From NCBI GenBank assembly GCA_016711345.1, contig JADJTD010000001.1:1116001-1180000 (forward strand): a stretch of DNA of 64,000 nt, read 5' to 3'. The stretch comes from Chloracidobacterium sp. GTDB lineage: Bacteria > Acidobacteriota > Blastocatellia > Pyrinomonadales > Pyrinomonadaceae. Every line of letters starts with the position of its first letter. Positions within the stretch are counted from its first letter, which is position 1. The position numbers and the translations under genes are program-made. The notes beneath the pieces were generated by a model that was given only the letters and a program-made list of their open reading frames with translations, did not search any database and had not been told where the DNA came from. This document shows, piece by piece, positions 43,032 through 50,413 of this stretch.

Positions 43032-43649
43032 ATGGAATTAACAGTTGCGATCACAGGTGCTTCGGGCACGATGTATGCTCACCGGACCTTGCAGCTTCTC
43101 GCAGCAAGCGGCGTTGTTGAAGCCTTAAATCTGATCGTCTCCGGCACGGCAGTGACAGTTGCTCAGGTCGAAATGGGCGTAAATCTAAAGGAAACGGACG
43201 CATCAAAGATCAACGAATGGCTCGGTTTGCCAGTAGATTCAAAATTGATACGTTTCTGGCGGCTCGACAATTTTGCTGCGAAGCCTTCGTCCGGATCCAA
43301 CAAGCAGGCAGGAATGATTGTCGTTCCTTGCTCGATGGGTACTATGGGAGCGATCGCTTCAGGTGCGGGTACAAATTTGATCCATAGAGCGGCTGACGTT
43401 TGTCTAAAAGAAGGCCGAAAACTGGTTTTGGTTCCGCGCGAAACTCCTTACAGCGCGATTCACCTCGAAAATATGCTCAAGCTGACTCACGCCGGCGCAC
43501 GAATATTGCCCGCGAGCCCTGGTTTTTATCATCGGCCAAAAACCATTGACGATCTCGTCGAACATCTCTGCTTTCGCATCTTGGATCAATTCGATATTCC
43601 TCACGATAAAAAATCACAGTGGACTGGTGAAGAAGTAAAAGTGAGTTAA
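43032..43649 (+). CDS. ubiX: Flavin prenyltransferase UbiX
   Basis: The 205-residue enzyme makes prenylated FMN, the cofactor of UbiD-type decarboxylases. VAITGASGTMYAHRTLQLL opens it; IVSGTAV, MIVVPCSMGTMGAIASGAG and RKLVLVPRETPYSAIHLENM are the UbiX signatures. Near mqnD, its most likely job is to serve the UbiD-like (MqnL) decarboxylase of futalosine-route menaquinone synthesis. The stop codon lies at the edge of the inverted repeat that follows. Confidence 0.94.
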   Translation: MELTVAITGASGTMYAHRTLQLLAASGVVEALNLIVSGTAVTVAQVEMGVNLKETDASKINEWLGLPVDSKLIRFWRLDNFAAKPSSGSNKQAGMIVVPCSMGTMGAIASGAGTNLIHRAADVCLKEGRKLVLVPRETPYSAIHLENMLKLTHAGARILPASPGFYHRPKTIDDLVEHLCFRILDQFDIPHDKKSQWTGEEVKVS

Positions 43650-43739
43650 CGCAAATATGCCAAGGCCGCAAAGTAAAGAGAATTAACGGCTATAACTCTT
43701 TTTCCTTTGCGTCTTTGCATCTTCGCGTCTTTGCGTTAA
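43646..43739. repeat. Intergenic inverted repeat, TTAACGCAAA family
   Basis: TTAACGCAAA (43646-43655) pairs with TTTGCGTTAA (43730-43739), with inner AAGGCCGCAAAG / CTTTGCGTCTTTGC units partly pairing. It contains the ubiX stop codon and ends 10 bases before the next ATG. A half copy with TTTGCG units lies at 49005-49027. Confidence 0.75.
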
Positions 43740-43749
43740 AAATTTTCAT

Positions 43750-44505
43750 ATGACCGATACAGTAGAGCGTTTTTCAAACCGCGTCGAAAACTACGTCAAA
43801 TATCGCCCTGACTATCCGCGCGAAATAATTAGCTATCTCGAAGCAAATTGCGGCCTAAGATCTGAACATGTTATCGCCGATGTCGGCTGTGGAACGGGTA
43901 TCTCGACAAAGATGTTCCTCGAAAATGGCAATCGTGTTTTCGGTGTCGAACCGAACGCTGCGATGCGAGACGCAGCTGAAAAATATCTCGAACCCTTTTC
44001 AAATTTCACATCCGTTGACGGCACATCAGATCAAACCACGCTTGCCGATTCGTTCGTCGATATGATCATTGCTGCGCAGGCGTTCCATTGGTTTGACGCA
44101 GAAAAAACGAGGCCCGAGTTCAAGCGGATCCTAATGCCTGGCGGGCATATTGTGCTAATATGGAATGAACGCCAGTTAGACACGACGCCGTTTCTTGTCG
44201 AATATGAGGCATTTCTGCTTAAATATGCCGACGACTATGTCCACGTACGGCATGAGAATATCCACGCCGTCGAGATCGCCGATTTCTTTCAAAAAGAATA
44301 CGGATTGGCGACGTTTGCAAACAGCCAGATCTTCGATTTCCAAGGCTTGAAGGGCAGAATGCTTTCTGCGTCATACATGCCCAGCGAATCAGATCCTACA
44401 TTTAAAACGGTTTTCGAAGACCTGCTCCGTCTGTTTGCCAAACACGCTGAAAACGATAGAATAGAGATTTTCTACGACACCAATATTTATCACTGTCAGG
44501 TTTGA
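43750..44505 (+). CDS. Class I SAM-dependent methyltransferase
   Basis: The 251-residue protein has the Rossmann methyltransferase fold. Motif I is VIADVGCGTGIST (about 40-52), followed by VFGVEPNAAMRDAAEKYL and a motif-IV-like MIIAAQAFHWFD. This is the Methyltransf_11 type, generic in substrate. It lies between ubiX and mqnD, so a role as the C-methylating step of menaquinone synthesis is possible, but it lacks clear UbiE/MenG-specific blocks. It starts 10 bases after an inverted repeat with no Shine-Dalgarno. Confidence 0.85.
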   Translation: MTDTVERFSNRVENYVKYRPDYPREIISYLEANCGLRSEHVIADVGCGTGISTKMFLENGNRVFGVEPNAAMRDAAEKYLEPFSNFTSVDGTSDQTTLADSFVDMIIAAQAFHWFDAEKTRPEFKRILMPGGHIVLIWNERQLDTTPFLVEYEAFLLKYADDYVHVRHENIHAVEIADFFQKEYGLATFANSQIFDFQGLKGRMLSASYMPSESDPTFKTVFEDLLRLFAKHAENDRIEIFYDTNIYHCQV

Positions 44506-44508
44506 CCT

Positions 44509-45369
44509 ATGCCGGCAATAGCTAAAGAAATGTCTAAAACTCGTACCATCACCGTTGCGCATTCGCCCGATTCAGACGACGCATTTATGTTCTACGGACT
44601 CGCGACGAATAAGCTCGAGACCGAAGGGCTGAAATTCAATCACACGCTTAAAGACATCCAGAAACTAAATGAGGACGCTCACAATGGTGTTTATGATGTG
44701 ACGGCAATTTCCTTTCACGCCTATGCATATGTTGCCGACAAATACGCTTTGCTGCCGCACGGAGCGAGCATCGGTGACAAATACGGCCCGATCGTAGTTT
44801 CAGGCGAGCCTCGTGATGCTGCTGACATCGGCGAAATGACGATCGCCATTCCGGGCGAACTGACGAGCGCCTATCTTGCTCTCAAGATCTTTAATCCGAA
44901 TTTTGAGCATATCGTCGTGCCGTTTGACGAGATCATTGATGTTGTGAAAAGCGGTGATGTTCATGCCGGCCTGCTTATTCACGAAGGTCAGCTCTTTTAC
45001 AACCAACTCGGCCTTCATAAGTTGCTAGACCTCGGTGAATGGTGGCATGATAAAACCGGCCTGCCTTTGCCGATGGGCGGAAATGTTATCCGCCGCGACC
45101 TCGGCGCAGATCTGATGCGGCAAGTTTCAAAACACCTTCACAAGAGCATCGTTTACTCAATGGAAAACCGCGAAGACGCTCTCGCCTACGCGATGCAGTT
45201 CGCCCGCGATATGAAGCCGGAACTCGCCGACAGATTTGTAGCAATGTGGGTAAATGACCTCACGCTCGATTACGGCGACCGAGGCCGCGAAGCCGTCCGC
45301 CGCCTCCTCGACGAAGGCCACAAGGCCGGCATCATACCGCACCGTGTCGATGTCGATTTTGTGGATTAA
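44509..45369 (+). CDS. mqnD: 1,4-dihydroxy-6-naphthoate synthase (MqnD)
   Basis: The 286-residue protein belongs to the MqnA/MqnD periplasmic-binding-fold enzymes. It acts in the futalosine pathway by cleaving cyclic dehypoxanthinyl futalosine to dihydroxynaphthoate. Signatures are AHSPDSDDAFMFYGL (18-32), DVTAISFHAYAYV, GASIGDKYGPIVV, AGLLIHEGQLFYN and LPLPMGGNVIRRDLG; SDDAFMFY and IHEGQ favour MqnD over MqnA. A second ATG at 44530 may be the true start. The stop of the methyltransferase gene lies 3 bases upstream. Confidence 0.92.
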   Translation: MPAIAKEMSKTRTITVAHSPDSDDAFMFYGLATNKLETEGLKFNHTLKDIQKLNEDAHNGVYDVTAISFHAYAYVADKYALLPHGASIGDKYGPIVVSGEPRDAADIGEMTIAIPGELTSAYLALKIFNPNFEHIVVPFDEIIDVVKSGDVHAGLLIHEGQLFYNQLGLHKLLDLGEWWHDKTGLPLPMGGNVIRRDLGADLMRQVSKHLHKSIVYSMENREDALAYAMQFARDMKPELADRFVAMWVNDLTLDYGDRGREAVRRLLDEGHKAGIIPHRVDVDFVD

Positions 45370-45715
45370 CCTTTAAGCCAGCACTAAAGGCAGCACATCA
45401 ATAAGGGCGATAAGTTCATCGTTAAGTGTACCGGCCGCACCTAGAAATTAGGTCGACGGCAGCCAGCAGAAAAAAATACTTCCATTTTTCATTTTCTTCG
45501 TGTATAAACAAAAGCAATTGCTGCCATAAGCACCGCTTAATGACATGCATCGCCCTGCCGGTTGAAGTCATCATATAAAACGCCTGTCACTTAGCATGAA
45601 CATGAAGACCCCAAAACTTGAAACCTCGATGTCAAAATGTGGTATATTAGTTTTAGCGTCGCTTTCCGCTGCCCCGAAAGCCTGCCGCTCGGTCCTGCTG
45701 AAAAATCTGGTTTCA
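45370..45715. other. Intergenic region before dacB
   Basis: The coding frame of dacB stays open upstream to 45596, but the residues before 45716 show no signal-peptide or family pattern. The rest of the gap holds no gene, terminator or repeat that I can support. Confidence 0.5.
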
Positions 45716-47101
45716 ATGTCACGATCTATAAGAAAAACAATCAATTTGTTATGCATTGCGGCGATATTGTGCCTAACTGCGGGCGTTAATTTTGGTCAGA
45801 GTTCGCCTCAGCCGCTGCTTCAGGACATAAAGGTTGTTAGGCCTTCATCGACGCCTAATTTGATTCAAAAGACAGGTAGCGTCTCACCAGCGCCGGTCTC
45901 TTCAAATGCCGTCCGAACCCTTTTCCCTGCTCTTGCACAGGTGTCGATCCCGGGCTATTCGGGTGTTCTGATCGAATCGCTCGAAGGCAATGTTGTCATC
46001 GAAAGTAACTCGACACAGGTATTCAACCCGGCTTCGAACGTCAAGGTCGCGACAGCGTACGCAGTCCTCAAAACGTTCGGCCCCGATTTTCGTTTCTCAA
46101 CTATCGTTTACACGGACGGAGCGATCGACCGGTCGACCGGCACGCTCAACGGCAACGTGTATATGTCGGGCAAAGATCCGATGTTTGGATTCCAGCATGC
46201 GGTGACTGTGGCAGACGAATTGAACAAGATCGGCATTCGTACGGTAACGGGCGATCTGATCGTGACGGACAATTTCGCGATGAACTATTCCGGCTCCTCG
46301 CTCGCATCCGGACAATCGCTTTTCGCCTCTTTGGACGCGTCAAAGCGTTCAGCCGCAGCGACGCGTTCATGGCTCAATTATCTTTCGTATTCCGGAAGAT
46401 ACGGCCAAGCAAACCCTGTTCCCAGCGTCACCTTCACCGGATCGGTCTATGCTCAACCGATACCGAGCAGCCTGCAGTTGCTGTTTACGCACGAATCGAC
46501 TCCTATCCGTGAGATCCTCAAAGCCACGCTTTGTTATTCAAACAACTTTCTTTCCGAACGCCTCGGCGAGATGATCGGCGGTCCTTATGCTGTCGCACGA
46601 CTTGTTCATCTTAATGCAAACGTTCCACCCGTAGAGTTCTCGATCCAGACATCGAGCGGCCTCGGCTACAACCGCGTTACGCCAAACGCAATGATGCTGC
46701 TCTTGCGTGCCCTTCGAACAGATCTGGCTCGTTATCAGATGACATACGCCGACATCATGCCCGTTGCCGGCATCGACAAAGGAACGCTTGAAAACCGCTT
46801 CGATGCCGATTTTTCTACCGGCAGTGTCGTCGGAAAGACAGGAACGCTCGGCCAAACCGACGCCGGTGTGAGCGCACTTTGCGGTGAGATCAACACGCGA
46901 AACGGTAAGTATCTTTTTGTTATCTTTAACCAGCGCGGCAGCGTCCCGCGATTTCGCGCTTTTCAGAATAACTTTGTAACGCTCGTCCAAAGCCAATTCG
47001 GCGGCCCGGCCCCAATGCCCTACGACGCAATTTCGCTCGAAACGCGCCTCGCAAGATCACGAGTAAGCTATCCGGACGGACGATCTCGCCGAGGCAACTA
47101 A
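45716..47101 (+). CDS. dacB: D-Ala-D-Ala carboxypeptidase/endopeptidase (PBP4 type, S13)
   Basis: The 461-residue periplasmic enzyme trims peptidoglycan cross-links. A signal peptide covers about 1-27 (LCIAAILCLTAGVNFGQ). The three penicillin-binding motifs are present: SNVK (SxxK), SNN (SxN, in CYSNNFLSERL) and KTG (GKTGTLG). The order and the DLIVTDNFAMNYSG insertion region fit family S13. ATG 45716 is chosen because it gives a standard signal peptide; upstream starts add an unlikely leader. A terminator follows. Confidence 0.9.
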   Translation: MSRSIRKTINLLCIAAILCLTAGVNFGQSSPQPLLQDIKVVRPSSTPNLIQKTGSVSPAPVSSNAVRTLFPALAQVSIPGYSGVLIESLEGNVVIESNSTQVFNPASNVKVATAYAVLKTFGPDFRFSTIVYTDGAIDRSTGTLNGNVYMSGKDPMFGFQHAVTVADELNKIGIRTVTGDLIVTDNFAMNYSGSSLASGQSLFASLDASKRSAAATRSWLNYLSYSGRYGQANPVPSVTFTGSVYAQPIPSSLQLLFTHESTPIREILKATLCYSNNFLSERLGEMIGGPYAVARLVHLNANVPPVEFSIQTSSGLGYNRVTPNAMMLLLRALRTDLARYQMTYADIMPVAGIDKGTLENRFDADFSTGSVVGKTGTLGQTDAGVSALCGEINTRNGKYLFVIFNQRGSVPRFRAFQNNFVTLVQSQFGGPAPMPYDAISLETRLARSRVSYPDGRSRRGN

Positions 47102-47129
47102 TATCGTACTTACCAAACTGTCTATTAAG

Positions 47130-47160
47130 GGAAGCACTAGAATTGCTTCCTTTTTTCTTT
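47130..47160 (+). terminator. Rho-independent terminator of dacB
   Basis: GGAAGCA (47130-47136) pairs with TGCTTCC (47144-47150) and is followed by TTTTTTC. It lies 28 bases past the dacB stop. Confidence 0.88.
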
Positions 47161-47212
47161 TTACCGCCCGTGAGATAATTTCGGTTTGGCCAATGCGTAT
47201 GGCCGCCTGTCA

Positions 47213-48988
47213 ATGACCGAACCCAAAAATGAAAAAAGCGAATCGGAAACGCCGGAATCGTTGGCCGAGCCTGTCGATGCCAATCTGATCGTCGAGGCCG
47301 AGCCTCCGGTAACAAAGCATAAAAGCGTCGCTCGCTCTGCCGGCATAGTTTCGATCGCGGTGATGTTCTCGCGCGTTTTGGGGCTGATCCGCGAAACGAT
47401 ATTTGCGAGATATTTTGGAGCTGGTTTTCTTTACGATGCGTTCATTGTTGGTTTTCGCATACCGAATTTGCTGCGCGACCTGTTTGCTGAGGGGGCACTT
47501 TCTGCGGCATTCGTTAAGGTTTTTACCGATTACCAGATCAAGAACAGCGAGAAAGAGGCTTGGCGGCTCGCGAGCCTGATCTTCAACGGACTTGCGGTCG
47601 TGCTAAGCGTGGTCTGCATCGTAGGTATCTTTCTTTCGCCGCTGTTTGTAAAAATAATCACCTACAACTATCTCGGCGACCCGAATCACTATTATCCGCC
47701 CGAAAAAGCTGCACTTGCCACAACGTTGATGCAGATAATGTTCCCGTTCATTCTGCTCGTTGCACTTGCTGCGTTGGCAATGGGCGTTCTGAACACAAAA
47801 GGGCGTTTCGGCATTCCGGCGTCGGCTTCGACGGCATTTAATGTCGTTTCGATCATCGCGGGGCTTGGGTTTGCTTTTTGGTTGAGCGGCGGCGTTTGGG
47901 AACGCTCGGTCGATAAGATCGTCGTGCCAAGCGATGCAGCACAATGGGCGATCATCGGAATGTCGATAGGGACGCTGCTTGGCGGAGCGGCGCAACTTTT
48001 AATACAGTTGCCGTCGCTGTTTGCCGTCGGTTTTCGTTTTTCGCTGCGGCTTAGCTTTGCGGACGAAGGCGTGCGCCGCGTCATGCGGCTTATGGGTCCG
48101 GCGATCATCGGCACCGGAGCAATTCAGATCAAGGTATTGGTCGACACGATCGTTGCGTCGGGCATCGACGGCGGAGCTTCGTGGCTCAGTTATTCATTTC
48201 GGTTGATGCAGTTTCCGATAGGTGTATTCGGCGTCGCCATCGGCACAGCAGCGATCCCGGCTCTTTCGCGTCTTGCCTCCGAGGAAAACATTGTAAAATT
48301 CCGCTCGACTCTTTCGGATGCAATTAAGCTGGTGTTTTTGCTTGCCATTCCATCGGCATGCGGCCTGATCGTCCTCGGCCAGCCAATAATCGGCCTTATC
48401 TACGAACGCGGCGAATTCACGGCTTTCGATACTGATATGACGGCTTGGGCATTGACTGCGTACTCAGTTGGCCTTGCAGGTTACGCAGCTGTCAAGGTAC
48501 TTTCGCCGGCATTCTACGCCCTCGACGACGCAAAAACGCCGATGTATATAAGTCTTGCGTCGATCCTCATTCATGTCCCGACAAGTTTTGGGATGATGCA
48601 GCTGCTTTCGACGGTCGGAGTCTCAGCCGAAAGGCCAAACGGATTCGGTCATGTGGGTGTCGCTCTTGCGACATCTGTCGTCGCCTCCGTAAATTTTCTT
48701 GCTCTTTCTTTGTATATGCGTAAGCGAATTAAACGGCTCAACGGCCGCGACATTTTGTCGTCGTTAGTTCGCGTTTTGATCGCATCCGCAGCTATGTCCG
48801 CTACGGCCTATGGCGCTTATTATCTGCTTACAAATTACTTTGGCGACAAAGCCTTTACCGTCAGACTAATAGAAGCATTGGTCCCGATCGTGCTTGGCTG
48901 TGTCATATTCTTGATAGTGGCGAAGCTGCTTCGTATCACTGAACTCGAGCAGGCGCTTGGAGTGTTGCGGCGCAAACTCAGTAGGTAA
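47213..48988 (+). CDS. murJ: Lipid II flippase MurJ
   Basis: The 591-residue MATE-like/MOP exporter-family protein moves lipid II across the inner membrane. An acidic cytosolic N-terminus (about 40 residues) precedes 14 membrane segments. Signatures are MFSRVLGLIRETIFARYFGAG, FRIPNLLRDLFAEGALSAAF, FPFILLVALAALAMGVLN and IGTAAIPALSRLAS. The DAFIVGFRIPN loop contains the conserved basic/acidic residues needed for transport. ATG 47213 is preferred over an upstream start at 47186 that has no Shine-Dalgarno. Confidence 0.95.
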   Translation: MTEPKNEKSESETPESLAEPVDANLIVEAEPPVTKHKSVARSAGIVSIAVMFSRVLGLIRETIFARYFGAGFLYDAFIVGFRIPNLLRDLFAEGALSAAFVKVFTDYQIKNSEKEAWRLASLIFNGLAVVLSVVCIVGIFLSPLFVKIITYNYLGDPNHYYPPEKAALATTLMQIMFPFILLVALAALAMGVLNTKGRFGIPASASTAFNVVSIIAGLGFAFWLSGGVWERSVDKIVVPSDAAQWAIIGMSIGTLLGGAAQLLIQLPSLFAVGFRFSLRLSFADEGVRRVMRLMGPAIIGTGAIQIKVLVDTIVASGIDGGASWLSYSFRLMQFPIGVFGVAIGTAAIPALSRLASEENIVKFRSTLSDAIKLVFLLAIPSACGLIVLGQPIIGLIYERGEFTAFDTDMTAWALTAYSVGLAGYAAVKVLSPAFYALDDAKTPMYISLASILIHVPTSFGMMQLLSTVGVSAERPNGFGHVGVALATSVVASVNFLALSLYMRKRIKRLNGRDILSSLVRVLIASAAMSATAYGAYYLLTNYFGDKAFTVRLIEALVPIVLGCVIFLIVAKLLRITELEQALGVLRRKLSR

Positions 48989-49004
48989 GTTTTTGCCGAT
49001 CTAC

Positions 49005-49027
49005 TTTGCGTTCTTTGCGTCTTTGCG
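49005..49027. repeat. Half copy of the TTTGCG repeat family
   Basis: CTTTGCG, TTCTTTGCG and TCTTTGCG units follow each other just before the carbonic anhydrase gene. They match the right half of the 43646-43739 element. The left arm is absent. Confidence 0.5.
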
Positions 49028-49036
49028 GAAAATTTC

Positions 49037-49543
49037 TTGATGTTAAAGCCATTCAATAATATCCATCCGAAAATACATGAAACGGCATTCATCGCCGAAG
49101 ATGCCGTCGTCATAGGTGATGTCCATATAGGCAAAGAATCGAGTGTATGGTTTGGCTCGATAATTCGCGGCGATGTAAATTTCATTCGCATCGGTGCACG
49201 TACAAACATCCAGGACATGACGGTGATACACGTCAGCTCGAATACGCACTCAACCATTCTCGAAGACGAAATAACCGTCGGCCATCGCGTCGTGCTTCAC
49301 GGATGCCACGTCGAAAGCGGCTGTTTAATTGGCATCGGAGCGATCTTAATGGACGGCGTCCGAGTCGGCCGAAACTCACTCGTCGCCGCAGGTTCGCTGC
49401 TTACACCGGGAACGCAAATACCGCCAAACTCGCTTGTAATGGGCTCGCCAGCAAAGGTAAAACGCGAACTCACCCACGACGAACTCGCCTATCTCGACCA
49501 GTCATGGCGAAACTACACAGAACTCAAAAAACAATATTCTTAG
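49037..49543 (+). CDS. Gamma-type carbonic anhydrase family protein
   Basis: The 168-residue left-handed beta-helix protein has hexapeptide repeats such as VVIGDVHIGKESSVWFGSII and RGDVNFIRIGARTNIQDMTV. Three zinc-ligand histidines are placed as in gamma-carbonic anhydrases: VIHVSS, TVGHRVV and LHGCHV. It could also be a PaaY/CaiE-type relative; activity cannot be judged from sequence. The stop codon TAG is the first three bases of the downstream inverted repeat. Confidence 0.9.
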   Translation: MMLKPFNNIHPKIHETAFIAEDAVVIGDVHIGKESSVWFGSIIRGDVNFIRIGARTNIQDMTVIHVSSNTHSTILEDEITVGHRVVLHGCHVESGCLIGIGAILMDGVRVGRNSLVAAGSLLTPGTQIPPNSLVMGSPAKVKRELTHDELAYLDQSWRNYTELKKQYS

Positions 49544-49610
49544 CCACGAATGACACAAATAACACTAATAAGAATTTTTGTATTCGTGCTATTCGTGTAA
49601 TTCGTAGCTA
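49541..49610. repeat. Intergenic inverted repeat, GCCACGAAT family (copy 2)
   Basis: TAGCCACGAA (49541-49550) pairs with TTCGTAGCTA (49601-49610), one mismatch, and the inner ATTCGTG units pair with ACACAAAT-type units. Its first TAG is the stop of the carbonic anhydrase gene. The right end runs into TAAAAT (49609-49614) six bases before the HisRS-like ATG. Nearly the same element lies before hisS. Confidence 0.85.
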
Positions 49611-49614
49611 AAAT
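49609..49614 (+). promoter_or_regulatory. Candidate leaderless -10 box for the HisRS-like gene
   Basis: TAAAAT, then 6 nt (AGGTCT), then ATG 49621. AGG lies 3 bases from the ATG, too close for a standard ribosome site. Confidence 0.45.
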
Positions 49615-49620
49615 AGGTCT

Positions 49621-50337
49621 ATGGCAAGCACCAACCCAGATCTTGGAATGAGCGATTTTCTGCCCTCGGATGTCCGAAAACGCGAATACGTACTCGGCAT
49701 TATTAGAGAGGTTTACGAAAGCTACGGCTTTGAGCCGCTTGAAAGTGTCGAAACATTCCAAAAGAAGATTGAAGGAGACGATAAATCGGTCGAGGCAAAC
49801 GCGATACTTGCTGTAAATGAAGCCCTTAGCCGTCTGGGCATCAAAAATTTCGCAATATATCTAAGTCACGGCGGTATTTTGGAAGGTATTTTGGAAACGG
49901 TCCGTGTTACCGAGACTCTGCGGCACCAAACCTTTCCCGCCATCCGAAGTTTTAACAAATACAATGTCGAAGGCTTTGTCAGTGAATTACTAGAAGTCGG
50001 CGTTTCCGAAAATGCTTCGACGATCCTTGCCGATCTCTTTCTTAAAACGGATGAGATACTGAATCAGGAACACGACATTAACCGAACGATAGTAAGCAAT
50101 TTGCTCAACATAGTTAATGCGGAGACTCTGATCGAGCTCGGCAGGATACTTCAGTTGACTGGACGGACGCCGGTGCTTATCGATCCGGCATTGCCCTGCG
50201 AACCGCCATATGGCCCCGGAACTATGATCGAGGCACGAACTTCAGGGCTGGACATTCTAGGCGATGGCGGTTGTGTTGGTGAAAACTTCGTATTCGCATT
50301 CGACATTGAAAATATCGTCGAGCTTACGGACGCGTGA
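49621..50337 (+). CDS. Truncated HisRS-like paralogue, catalytically defective by sequence
   Basis: The 238-residue protein is a tandem relative of HisS. Its first 42 residues are nearly the same (MASTNP, GM.DFLP, DVRKR, EVYESYGFEPLE). It then skips about 95 residues, including the class II motif 2. It resumes with diverged versions of later segments (NFAIYLSHGGILEGILE for NFIVKINDRQLIFDILD; GTMIEARTSGLDILGDGG for GTIMEINVPDLAGSLGGG). Motif 3 GLER is replaced by DIEN. The anticodon-binding domain is absent. It cannot be a normal synthetase. The open frame and its promoter-like repeat suggest it is expressed or only recently decaying. Confidence 0.75.
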   Translation: MASTNPDLGMSDFLPSDVRKREYVLGIIREVYESYGFEPLESVETFQKKIEGDDKSVEANAILAVNEALSRLGIKNFAIYLSHGGILEGILETVRVTETLRHQTFPAIRSFNKYNVEGFVSELLEVGVSENASTILADLFLKTDEILNQEHDINRTIVSNLLNIVNAETLIELGRILQLTGRTPVLIDPALPCEPPYGPGTMIEARTSGLDILGDGGCVGENFVFAFDIENIVELTDA

Positions 50338-50343
50338 ATTGAA

Positions 50344-50404
50344 TTAGCCACGAATTTTACGAATAAGAATTCGGATTCGTGCTATTCGTGTAATTCGTGG
50401 CTAA
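50344..50404. repeat. Intergenic inverted repeat, GCCACGAAT family (copy 3)
   Basis: TTAGCCACGAATT (50344-50356) and AATTCGTGGCTAA (50392-50404) are perfect inverted arms. It lies between the HisRS-like gene and hisS, and closely matches the element before the HisRS-like gene. Confidence 0.88.
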
Positions 50405-50407
50405 AAT
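50402..50407 (+). promoter_or_regulatory. Candidate leaderless -10 box for hisS
   Basis: TAAAAT, then 6 nt (ATTCTT), then ATG 50414. There is no Shine-Dalgarno. I find no good -35 at 16-18 bp; TTCGTG units lie at 11 and 20 bp. Confidence 0.45.
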
Positions 50408-50413
50408 ATTCTT

